Below, one piece after another: positions 28,117 to 37,700 of a stretch of DNA of 64,000 nt (positions within the stretch are counted from its first letter, which is position 1; each line of letters begins with the position of its first letter). Below the pieces are notes generated by a model, which saw only the letters and a list, made by a program, of their open reading frames with translations, was not told the origin of the DNA and searched no databases. Source of the stretch: Chloroflexota bacterium (lineage in GTDB: Bacteria; Chloroflexota; Dehalococcoidia; JABGRK01); contig JABGRK010000012.1 in assembly GCA_018648325.1 (NCBI GenBank), forward strand, positions 102,549 to 166,548, given 5' to 3'. The position numbers were made by a program, and so were the translations under genes.

Positions 28117-29964
28117 ATGAACGGCACAGATAACCTGTTATACAAAGTTACCAAACCGGCGCGCTACAGAGGTGCCGAGTGGAATAGCATCACTAAAAAT
28201 TGGGACGACATTGATATCAAGATAGCGCTGGCCTTTCCCGATGTCTACGAAATTGGGATGTCCAACTTGGGGCTGGCGGTTCTTTACGATATTTTAAACG
28301 GGCAGCGCCATGTTTTAGCCGAGCGCGTTTTTACCCCGTGGGTTGATATGGAGTCCGAGATGCGTCAGTCCGGGATTGCGCTTTTTTCACTGGAATCCCA
28401 AAGGCCTTTGATTGACTTTGATGCCATCGGTTTTTCACTGGGGCATGAGCTTACCTATACCAACGTGCTTAACATGCTGGATCTGGCTGGTATTCCGGTA
28501 CTGGCGTGTGATCGTAATCAGTCGCATCCCCTGATAATTGGCGGGGGAGTATGTGTTCTCAACCCTGAACCTATGGCCGATTTTTTTGATTTGTTTGTCA
28601 TTGGTGATGGCGAAGAAGTTGTAGTTGAGCTTGCAGATGTGCTGCGTGAGTTGAAAAAATCAGGGATTGAACTCAGTAGAAACGAAATGCTCATGAAACT
28701 GGCGCAGATTTCCGGTATTTACGTTCCGTCGTTATACAAAGATAGTTATAACACAGACGGCACACTGGCCGCGCTGAAGCCGTTATTTGAAGATATTCCT
28801 GCGATTATTAATCGGCGCATAGTGCAAGAGCTGCCGCCGCCACCGGTTAAGTACCCCGTGCCCTATATTCAGGTGGTGCATGACCGCGCTGTTGTTGAGA
28901 TACAGCGTGGTTGTACTCAGGGGTGTCGCTTTTGCCAGGCGGGGATTGTGTATCGCCCACTGCGTCACAGAACGAGTGACCAGATTGTAGAAGCTGCAGA
29001 CCAGCTTATCGACAACTGCGGATATGACGAACTATCGCTGTTATCCTTAAGTACTGGCGATTATCCGGGGATAGAGGAACTGGTTACTGTACTGGCAAAG
29101 CGATACCAGCGTAAGCGTGTTTCCATCTCTCTTCCCAGTTTGCGTCTCGATACTTTCTCTGTGGATCTTGCCGAATCGCTCAAAGGGCGCAAAAAGACTG
29201 GCTTTACATTTGCTCCGGAAGCTGGCTCGGACAGGTTGCGCACTGTTATCAATAAACACCTTTCCAATGACGCCTTGATGCAGACCGTGACTATGGTTCT
29301 TGCCAAAGGGTGGAGCAACCTGAAGCTTTATTTTATGGTGGGTTTACCTACCGAAACGTTGGATGATGTCCGGTCCATAGTCGATTTGGTATACAGCATA
29401 CGCAAGATTCGTGGTTCAAATGGCAGGCAAGCACAGATAAAGGTCAATGTATCCACCTTCATTCCCAAGCCGCATACTCCGTTTCAGTGGGTGGGGCTGG
29501 ATAGCCCTGAGCAACTTGAACAGAAACACGATATTCTGAGGCAGGGATTCAGGAAAGGTGGCATTCAGCTTTCGTGGCATGACCCTGAATCAAGCCTGCT
29601 GGAAGCTCTAATGGCGCGTGGCGACAGGAGAGTGGGCAAGGCCATACACCGTGCATGGCAGTTGGGTTGCAGATACGATTCCTGGAGTGAGCATTTCAGG
29701 TACGATTTGTGGCAGCAGTCCTTTGATCAGACTGGTATTGATCCGGGACTATACGCTCGTCGGAAGCGTGATCTAGATGAGGTGCTGCCTTGGTCACATA
29801 TCGATATTGGCGTTAGTGTAGATTTTCTGCGGCGCGAATATCAGCGAGCCATGGATGAGAAGGATACACCTGATTGTTCTCAGAATGCGTGTGTGGCATG
29901 CGGGCTTCAGGCCTCGGACGTTAAGTGTCAGACGAGGCGTGAGTCTTCTGCTTCATCTGATTAA
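28117..29964 (+). CDS. TIGR03960-type B12-binding-like radical SAM protein
   Basis: 'YEIGMSNLGLAVLYDILN', 'VEIQRGCTQGCRFCQAGIVYRPLRHR', 'FTFAPEAGSDRLRTVINK'. Confidence 0.92.
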   Translation: MNGTDNLLYKVTKPARYRGAEWNSITKNWDDIDIKIALAFPDVYEIGMSNLGLAVLYDILNGQRHVLAERVFTPWVDMESEMRQSGIALFSLESQRPLIDFDAIGFSLGHELTYTNVLNMLDLAGIPVLACDRNQSHPLIIGGGVCVLNPEPMADFFDLFVIGDGEEVVVELADVLRELKKSGIELSRNEMLMKLAQISGIYVPSLYKDSYNTDGTLAALKPLFEDIPAIINRRIVQELPPPPVKYPVPYIQVVHDRAVVEIQRGCTQGCRFCQAGIVYRPLRHRTSDQIVEAADQLIDNCGYDELSLLSLSTGDYPGIEELVTVLAKRYQRKRVSISLPSLRLDTFSVDLAESLKGRKKTGFTFAPEAGSDRLRTVINKHLSNDALMQTVTMVLAKGWSNLKLYFMVGLPTETLDDVRSIVDLVYSIRKIRGSNGRQAQIKVNVSTFIPKPHTPFQWVGLDSPEQLEQKHDILRQGFRKGGIQLSWHDPESSLLEALMARGDRRVGKAIHRAWQLGCRYDSWSEHFRYDLWQQSFDQTGIDPGLYARRKRDLDEVLPWSHIDIGVSVDFLRREYQRAMDEKDTPDCSQNACVACGLQASDVKCQTRRESSASSD

Positions 29965-30710
29965 ACCACCACTGCTGCTATTTCTCGGCTGTTAATTGTG
30001 ATGCTATTGGATTGCAGGGTGAATACGAACTGGCTACCCTGTCCGTACTCACTTGATGCTGTAATATCGCCGCCCATAAGATTGGCCAGTTTTTTGCTCA
30101 AATACAGGCCCAGACCGGTGCCGTCCTGGCTTTTGGTAAGGTCTGAATTGACCTGTTGGAATGGCTGGAAGAGCCTTTTGAGGTCTGTACTTGTGATTCC
30201 TGCACCTGTGTCAGTAACTTTGAATTCCAGCGTTGTCTTGTCTTTAAGTTTGGTAGATATCTTGATACTGCCTTTTTCGGTAAATTTGATTGCATTACTA
30301 AGCAGATTGATTAAAATCTGTTTAATTCGTCTGCTGTCACTATGCAGGCATATGGCTTCTTGTATATCGGTGTTAATCGGCAGTTTTTTAAGATTGGCCA
30401 TTGGCGAAACAGTATTTAGCACTTCGGTTAACAGATCATCCAGTTTGATATCAGCGGTAATAAGTTCGAATTTTCCGGCTTCCAGCTTGGAAATATCCAG
30501 TACATCATTGATCAGGCACAGCAGATGGTCGGCACTGCTTTTTACCATTGTTAGTTGCTGGCGTTGTTCGTCGTTTATCTCGCCGGTAAGTCCTTGCAGC
30601 ATTATACCTGTAAAACCGATTACAGCGTTAAGTGGCGTTCTTAGTTCGTGACTCATACTGGCAAGAAATATGGATTTAAGCCTGTCAGCTTCCTGAAGGT
30701 GTATATTCAT
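29961..30710 (-). pseudogene. Histidine kinase HisKA/HATPase half, frame-split from 30685-32064
   Basis: 'QEADRLKSIFLASMSHELRTPLNAVIGFTG', 'DGTGLGLYLSKKLANLMGG'. Confidence 0.7.
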
Positions 30711-32064
30711 TTTTAATATGGGCGAAAGATGCCAGGGACGGGAAAAGGTATCCGTCTTTTCTAACGTGTTCTATTTCCGCCGTATGTGTGGAATTACCAG
30801 GTACAGATAGTATGCCAGAAAGTGTTTCAATTTTATTGGTGAGAAATCTGTTAATGTAATGCCGTAACTGTGTTCCGATGAGTTCTTGCGGAGTATATCC
30901 GAGCATGTCAGAGAATGCGTCATTAACATACGATATTTTCCTATCGATAGTGCTGATAATAACAATGCCATCGCTGGCTTGTTCCATGGCCAAGTTTAGC
31001 TTGCGTATGCTGTCTTCCATCTGTTGACGTGTTGTGATGTCACGGGCGATGAAAAGATATCCTATTCGTTTACCGTGCTCGTGTTGCAGCAAGGACGGCG
31101 ATATGGATACCGGGATGATTTTGCCTGTTTTGGACTGTAATGTTGCCTGGTAATCTTTTGCTTCTTTGAATTCGGGGCTATGCATTTTCCGAATAGTGTT
31201 CATTGTTATATCTGCTTGAGGGAAGTATGCTCTGAGTTCGTTCCCCACCAGTTCTTCCTGCCGATAGCCGATTGTGTCCATAGCAGCGCGGTTAACCGTT
31301 GTGATTTTACCATCAAGGTCGGTCAGAAACAGCAAGTCCGACATGGTATCCAGAATGTTTTCTGCTGCCATAGATGGTTCCACTGTAAATAGGCGGTATT
31401 TCCACATACCATACCAGATAAAAAGGCCGCCAACGGTCCAGGCAGAGACAGTCATATCCGGCATTTGGATACTCAGTAATGGAGAAAGCAAACCCGTTAG
31501 CATACCTACTAATGATGGTATTGTGTAGCCGATTGCGATATATTTGGCCAAGTGCTTTTTGGCATGGTCTTTTTGCTTGATATAGTATCTCCACATTATG
31601 AAACCAATAAGCACGACCATTGATATGAACCAGATATTAGTAATCAGTGTTGTTGCGTTGAATTGTGATTCATTTGCCCACCCCCACCAGGCCTGTTTGA
31701 TTTCCGAAGTCAGGTAATTTGTCGTTATAACGATAATAGTAAAGCACATTGCAGGAACATATATTAGTATGAGGGCTCGTTTTTTACTTAAGATCTTCCA
31801 TTGTTCGGTATAAGCCAGCGCGAAATGCAGGATGACTACCATGATAAGTGGCCACAGAACATCAATTTTTGCCCAAACCAGTGCCGCTGCTGTATTGCGT
31901 GACTGGCGAAGGCTGTATTCTGCGAAAGCGGTATAGGCCATCAGGATACATGTTATGGAGAAGAAACGATTGACTTTACTTTTAGAATTACTGGCATAAA
32001 CCAGCGCTGCCAGCACAAGCGAAATGATGGCAGAAGCTAGTGATACGAAGGCAAAAGAATTCAT
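30685..32064 (-). pseudogene. Sensor half (7TM-type N-terminus + two PAS domains) of the same histidine kinase
   Basis: Ends 'HVRKDGYLFPSLASFAHIKNEYTPSGS*', mid-PAC, overlapping the other half. Confidence 0.7.
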
Positions 32065-32244
32065 CGTTACCGCCGATTATAGATAATATCTTCCCGAAAT
32101 TATAAAATACGGCAGCTTGCAGGTGGGAAAAAGGTCTTTTAGGGTCATTTTAGTGAGCGGATCAGCTCGTTTTTTTATTGGACAAAAATACATCATTGAC
32201 ATGGCGCTTGCGCAAACCTAAAATGCGCACAAAGGGGAAAACAT

Positions 32245-33642
32245 TTGGCTAGCGCAAAAGTGAGAGACTACTACAAGCTGGTGCGGCGTGTGACAGCGGA
32301 ACTTCATGCCGAAAGTACGCTTGAGCATTTTAGTGCGACCGCTATCCGTGGTATCGCACGTAGCATGGATGGTTCCGCCTCTCTGCTTCTTTTGGATTCA
32401 ACCGGTAAAAAACTGGTGCATAGTACTTCTTGGAAGCTGCCTCAATTCTATCTAAAAAAGGGCGTGCTAGATGCCCAAAAAAGTATTGCCGAGATAGTCA
32501 AACGACAGCCAATAATAGTGCCCAGTGTGCGCCGTAGCAAGCGTATGCAGTATCGTGAGCAGGCACTAGAGGCGGGATTCGCCTCAGTTTTAGGTGTTCC
32601 GATAATGAATGGCAGCAGCCCGGTTGGCACTATAAGGGTTTATCTTAAAGAGCATAGGGAATTTACCAACAACGAGGTGGAGTTTGTTTCAACGATGGCT
32701 AGCTTAGTGTCGCTGGCCCTTGAGAAACAAACATGGTTGAATCAAACTAAGGATATGGCGGCAATCGAGCCAGTGGAACCCAAGCAATTGCCAAAGCTAA
32801 AGAAGGTAAAGTTTGTCCATCCCAGCGAGGAAGAATTTGCCAGTATCCTCGATTTCTACAACATCGAGTGGGTGTATGAGCCAAGGGCGTTTCCTCTGAA
32901 TTGGGAGGGGCAGAGAGTAACGCAGATGTTTACTCCCGATTTCTATCTACCCCGCTATGATTTGTATGTAGAGCTTACTACCATGAAGCAGCGGTCGGTT
33001 ACACTTAAAAACAAGAAATTGCGCCGCCTGCGTCAGCTCTATCCCGGCACTAAAATAACATTGTTGTATAAAAAAGACTTTGAGCGTATGCTTGCCCGGT
33101 TTGGGTATGAACCGATGGCACAGGCTAAAGGGCACGGCGTTGGCGAAGTACTCTTTTCTGCAGATCAAATACAGCGGCGCGTGAGTTCACTGGCAAAGCA
33201 AGTGTCCGAAGATTATGAAGGTAAAGTGCCACTGCTGGTGGGAGTTTTAAGGGGGGTGATTTGCTTTATGGCTGATCTTATACGAAATATGAGTATTCCC
33301 CTAAATGTTGACGTGATGTCGTTGTCTTCTTACGCAAGTGATAGGGGTGAGGTGGTTAAGATAACCAAGGATCTAGCTATGGATGTTGTGGGCAGGCATG
33401 TGATTATGGTGGAGGATATTATAGATACGGGCATAACTTTGAACTATCTGCTCAATCACCTGTGGTTAAAAAAACCGGCAAGTCTAGCGGTATGTACGTT
33501 ACTTGATAAAAAGGCGCGGCGTTTGTTGGATACTCCTTTAGACTATGTGGGATTTGAAGTGCCGGATCAATTTGTGATCGGCTATGGGCTTGATTATAAA
33601 GAAGAGTATCGCAATTTACCGTTTATAGGTGTGCTTGAGTAA
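32245..33642 (+). CDS. Three-part fusion: GAF domain + nuclease-like (PD-(D/E)XK/Vsr-like) module + hypoxanthine phosphoribosyltransferase
   Basis: GAF ~32245-32760; 'YEPRAFPLNWEGQRVTQMFTPDFYLPRYDLYVELTTMKQR..KNKKLRRLRQLYPGTKITLLYKKDF' ~32870-33090; HPRT 'VGVLRGVICFMADLIR...MVEDIIDTGITLNYLL' ~33160-33642. TTG start. Confidence 0.8.
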   Translation: MASAKVRDYYKLVRRVTAELHAESTLEHFSATAIRGIARSMDGSASLLLLDSTGKKLVHSTSWKLPQFYLKKGVLDAQKSIAEIVKRQPIIVPSVRRSKRMQYREQALEAGFASVLGVPIMNGSSPVGTIRVYLKEHREFTNNEVEFVSTMASLVSLALEKQTWLNQTKDMAAIEPVEPKQLPKLKKVKFVHPSEEEFASILDFYNIEWVYEPRAFPLNWEGQRVTQMFTPDFYLPRYDLYVELTTMKQRSVTLKNKKLRRLRQLYPGTKITLLYKKDFERMLARFGYEPMAQAKGHGVGEVLFSADQIQRRVSSLAKQVSEDYEGKVPLLVGVLRGVICFMADLIRNMSIPLNVDVMSLSSYASDRGEVVKITKDLAMDVVGRHVIMVEDIIDTGITLNYLLNHLWLKKPASLAVCTLLDKKARRLLDTPLDYVGFEVPDQFVIGYGLDYKEEYRNLPFIGVLE

Positions 33643-34056
33643 GAGTAAAAAACGGGCATAAAAAACCCTCCAGGTAACCTTTGTATCCTGTAACTTCCTG
33701 AGTAACTCCAGCCTTTCAGTTTAACCCTAATCGGCTTTTGTTTCCTCGTTCCTTTACTTTATACTCCGGTTTCCTGGAAGGACTTACAATTTGCCATAAA
33801 GCGGATTCCTTGTCAAACGTTGTATCGGGTAAATAGTGACGTTATAAGGCACTGACATCCAATGGCATATAGTATAATCTTCAATAATCCGCCTATTCCG
33901 TCAATTACCACGATTAACTCCCTCTTTTGCCAAGGGGAGGTCACTACTAACGGGGCCACGGATTTTTGTTTAAATAGATGATGCAATGGGTTGCACAAAG
34001 TTATTTATCGAACATATAATGGTTATTCGTTAAGCAATTATTTGGGAGAGAGTAGG

Positions 34057-34695
34057 ATGAATGATGATTTAATCGGGCTATACCGCTTGGATAAGACTGA
34101 TGTTGATCGTGCGGCTGAAGCTCTGGGGCGGGCTTTTACTGATGATCCGCTCACTCTGTTTGCCTTTCCCGATGGAGTGCCGGATGATGGGGTAATGTTC
34201 AATTTCTTTAAGGTTCCGGTGAAGTACACATTGAAATACGGCGAGGCCTATGCTCCTTCCTCTGAGATAGAGGGTGTTGCATTGTGGTTGCCATCGGGCA
34301 GGTCTGCGATGACCTTCTGGAGGATGTTACGTATTATGTCGCTGTGGTCCATGTTAAAGATGATGCGCAGAATAGGTTTTGGCAGGATGAAACGCATGGC
34401 CAGTATCGGCGGGTTTCTGGATAAAGCGCACAAGCGTCTGGCACCTTCTGAACACTGCTATCTACAAACACTGGGCGTTGATCCTGATCATCAAGGTAAC
34501 GGATATGCCAGTAAACTGCTGCGGCCTATGTTTGCCCGCCTCGATGAACAGCGTATGCCTTGCTACCTTGATACGCTCACCGAAAAGAACGCTGCGATGT
34601 ATGAGCACCTCGGTTTCAAGGTATTGGAAAAGATGGATATCCCTGATACTGACATCTCAGCTTGGGCTATGCTAAGGGAGCCGGGCGGAATATAA
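34057..34695 (+). CDS. GNAT family N-acetyltransferase
   Basis: 'CYLQTLGVDPDHQGNGYASKLLRPMFARLDEQRMPCYLDTLTEKNAAMYEHLGFKVLE'. Confidence 0.88.
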   Translation: MNDDLIGLYRLDKTDVDRAAEALGRAFTDDPLTLFAFPDGVPDDGVMFNFFKVPVKYTLKYGEAYAPSSEIEGVALWLPSGRSAMTFWRMLRIMSLWSMLKMMRRIGFGRMKRMASIGGFLDKAHKRLAPSEHCYLQTLGVDPDHQGNGYASKLLRPMFARLDEQRMPCYLDTLTEKNAAMYEHLGFKVLEKMDIPDTDISAWAMLREPGGI

Positions 34696-34733
34696 TGGTT
34701 AATCATTTACTGATTTTTAAAGGAGCAAGTGGG

Positions 34734-35375
34734 ATGGATGACGGTTTGAATGGGCTCTACAGACTTCAGAAGGATGATGCCGATAGTGTGGGTGAGATGC
34801 TGGGGAGGGCTTTCTACGATGATCCACTGACATTGTATGCTTATTCCGATAGGGAACGCGAAAGTGGTAGCCTGCACTACTTTTTCCAATTCCCCATAAG
34901 GTATTGTTTGCGCCACGGCGAAGGTTATACACTCACTTCCGAGATAGAGGGCGTTGCTTTGTGGTTGCCATCCAACAAGTATCCAATAACGTTCTGGAGG
35001 ACGTTGCGCACTGCATCGCTGTGGTCCATGTTAAAGATGAGCAGTAGGATAGGTATTGGTAGGATGAAACGCATGGCCCGCATAGGTAAACACATTGATG
35101 AAGCGCATAAACGTCTGGCTCCGTCTGAACACATGTATCTATATGTATTGGGCGTTGATCCTGAGCATCAAGGACAGGGCCTTGCCAGCAAGCTGCTAAA
35201 GCCGATGTTTGCCAAGCTTGATCAGGAAGGCATGCCGTGCTACCTGGATACACTCATGGAGAAAAACGTTGGAATGTATGAGCATTTTGGTTTCAAGGTG
35301 CTGGAAAAGATAGACATTCCAGACACTAATATTACAAGCTGGGCTATGCTTAGACAGCCCAGCTTGGCTATTTAA
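34734..35375 (+). CDS. GNAT family N-acetyltransferase, tandem paralog
   Basis: 'MYLYVLGVDPEHQGQGLASKLLKPMFAKLDQEGMPCYLDTLMEKNVGMYEHFGFKVLE'. Confidence 0.88.
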   Translation: MDDGLNGLYRLQKDDADSVGEMLGRAFYDDPLTLYAYSDRERESGSLHYFFQFPIRYCLRHGEGYTLTSEIEGVALWLPSNKYPITFWRTLRTASLWSMLKMSSRIGIGRMKRMARIGKHIDEAHKRLAPSEHMYLYVLGVDPEHQGQGLASKLLKPMFAKLDQEGMPCYLDTLMEKNVGMYEHFGFKVLEKIDIPDTNITSWAMLRQPSLAI

Positions 35376-35387
35376 CGTAGCATTTGT

Positions 35388-36161
35388 TTATACAGGCACA
35401 CCACCGTCTATGTACATGGTTTGGCCGCTCATATAGCTTGATGCATTTGATGCCAGATACAGCGCTGCTCCGGTAATCTCGCTTGTATGTCCTAAGCGCT
35501 TCATGGGTACGCCCACCTTGACCATAAGTTCCAACGCAGGTGATTCCATTACCGGCTCGCCAAGGTCAGTATGAATAAGTCCCGGTCCAATTCCATTTAC
35601 CCTGATGCCGTGCTGCGCCAGTTCCCACGAGAGCACGCGGGTAAGCATAACTACACCTGACTTGGCTACACTATAGGCACCAAGCTGGTAGATGGGGAAC
35701 CTGCCGGCAATAGAACTGACATTAATAATAACGCCACTTTTCTTTTCCAGCATGCATTTGGTGGCTGCTGCCTGACTGCACAGGTAGCCGCTTTTGAGGT
35801 TGTTGTTCATTACCTTGTCCCAGCCGTCCTCGCGCAGTTCCATAAGCGGTACCATAACATTCATTCCGGCGTTGTTTACCAGAATATCGATGGTGCCGAA
35901 TTCTTCAATACATTTATCCACCATATTGTCAACGTCGGCTTTAAGGGCAACGTTGGTGGGGACCACTAGCGCTTTTCGTCCCAGCGCTCTTATCTCAACA
36001 GCTACTTTTTCCAGATCTTCTGCCGTTCTACTGGCTATACAAACGTTGGCACCCGCTTCGGCATAGGTAAGGGCAATCGCTCTTCCTATTCCTTTGCTGC
36101 CGCCTGTTACTATCGCTACTTTCCCTTTAAGTGAGAAATCGGGTAAATTGGGCGTTGTCAT
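35388..36161 (-). CDS. Short-chain dehydrogenase/reductase
   Basis: 'VTGGSKGIGRAIALTYAEAGA', 'LVNNAGMN', 'YSVAKSGV', C-terminal 'SSYMSGQTMYIDGGVPV'. Confidence 0.93.
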   Translation of the reverse strand: MTTPNLPDFSLKGKVAIVTGGSKGIGRAIALTYAEAGANVCIASRTAEDLEKVAVEIRALGRKALVVPTNVALKADVDNMVDKCIEEFGTIDILVNNAGMNVMVPLMELREDGWDKVMNNNLKSGYLCSQAAATKCMLEKKSGVIINVSSIAGRFPIYQLGAYSVAKSGVVMLTRVLSWELAQHGIRVNGIGPGLIHTDLGEPVMESPALELMVKVGVPMKRLGHTSEITGAALYLASNASSYMSGQTMYIDGGVPV

Positions 36162-36256
36162 TTCTTAAACCTCTTTCTAAAATCCAACAGCTATACTTGT
36201 ACTTACCTGCGATATAGTTTAACCTGTTGTGTTACTTCATATCAAGTGGGGGCGAG

Positions 36257-37645
36257 TTACATATCGGCAACCATGTCCATAATAAGTGTAGTCCATCCGT
36301 AGTCGGTGGCACGTTCGCCCTTGCCTGTTTTTGCTGAGTAATATTCCCTGAATCCCTGGTTTTTTATCAGCTTATAAGTCCTTCTGGTCAGTTCGTCGGC
36401 AACATCGTTATATCCATGCAACCTGAGGCCTTTTGCCAGATACCAGTTGGTATATATCCACGTCTGATGGCCGCGCCAGATAACGTGCATATTGTGGAAC
36501 GGGGAGCTTACCGGCTCGACTGGTACGGGATATTTGGCCCAGAATTCGTTAGGATTTAGCAGCCAGTCGTTTACCAGTTTATCGGCGTGTTTCTTATCTA
36601 TATTTTCCAGTATCAGCGGCATAAGGCTTGATATGGTATTGACCTTGATTTGCTTATCTTTGCCGTGTCTTGCATCAAGGCTGAAGTATAGTCCTGTATC
36701 TGGGTCATACATTTTATCTAGGATAGAGCTTTCTACTTGATCTGCCATTTGGGTGAATCTAGCGCAGTCCTGATCATCACCTGATATATCACACAGGCGG
36801 CTTAAGGATCTTAAGTTCTGCGCGTAGACACAGCAGAAAAGGGTGTCTTTGACTCTAAACAAGTTGCTATCGATAATCTTTTTATGGTCCCATCCTATGC
36901 TTGCGTATCTGACGATAAGTCTTGCCATGGGACCTATCGGAGCCAGACCGGCGTTGGAATGGCCGTAGACGGGATCGTATTCAGGACTGCGATCCTTTGA
37001 TTCGTAGGAGATGAATATTTCCGGCAGATGATCGTTTCCGGTTACCCTGTGGTTGTGTATATAAAGATAGTACTTTTTTAATCGGGGCAGTGCCCATTTT
37101 AGAAAATCGAGATCGTCGGTTCCCTGATAAACATATTCTACGGCAATACGCTCTACCGTTGCAGCCATGGCCGGTGGTTGCAGATAGGGTGAGCCGTATC
37201 TTATAGGCAGCACCTTTTTTAAAAGAATATCGCCCCAGTGCATCCTGTGTGGATTCCATATCATATGAGGTATGAATCCGTCTTCTCTTTGGCCTCGCAG
37301 CAGAAGCTCCATTTCTTCTCGGGCCAGATCGAGGTCAAAGTGAGTCATGCTGACGACATGGGCGCAGGAATCCCAGTTCCATTGATGTGGATACCTTACG
37401 TCTATCGGTTCTTTGATTTTCCACCACAGCTTGTACATCCACTTAAGCCATGAGGGCCACTTATGTGGGTATGTGAGCGGTTTTAGACTGGGTGCGTGGT
37501 ATGACAACTTTCTGAAAGGGTTTCTTTTAGTGGGTGCCGGTTTGGTGACCCTGTTTTTTTCAAGGGTGGTCAGTACTGCTTCTTTCAGCCAGTTAACATC
37601 TATTTCATCCGATGCCTGCTGTATATGATTGGCTTTGTCTAACAC
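36257..37645 (-). CDS. MGH1/GH63-like alpha-glucosidase family protein
   Basis: 'HQWNWDSCAHVVSMTHFDLDLAREEMELLLRGQREDGFIPHMIWNP', 'IWRGHQTWIYTNWYLAKGL', 'EYYSAKTGKGERATDYGWTTLIMDM'. Confidence 0.8.
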   Translation of the reverse strand: MLDKANHIQQASDEIDVNWLKEAVLTTLEKNRVTKPAPTKRNPFRKLSYHAPSLKPLTYPHKWPSWLKWMYKLWWKIKEPIDVRYPHQWNWDSCAHVVSMTHFDLDLAREEMELLLRGQREDGFIPHMIWNPHRMHWGDILLKKVLPIRYGSPYLQPPAMAATVERIAVEYVYQGTDDLDFLKWALPRLKKYYLYIHNHRVTGNDHLPEIFISYESKDRSPEYDPVYGHSNAGLAPIGPMARLIVRYASIGWDHKKIIDSNLFRVKDTLFCCVYAQNLRSLSRLCDISGDDQDCARFTQMADQVESSILDKMYDPDTGLYFSLDARHGKDKQIKVNTISSLMPLILENIDKKHADKLVNDWLLNPNEFWAKYPVPVEPVSSPFHNMHVIWRGHQTWIYTNWYLAKGLRLHGYNDVADELTRRTYKLIKNQGFREYYSAKTGKGERATDYGWTTLIMDMVADM

Positions 37646-37700
37646 AAAAGCAGTATCCTTGCTAAATCCCTTTATTTATTACCTCTGACACCACATTTCA

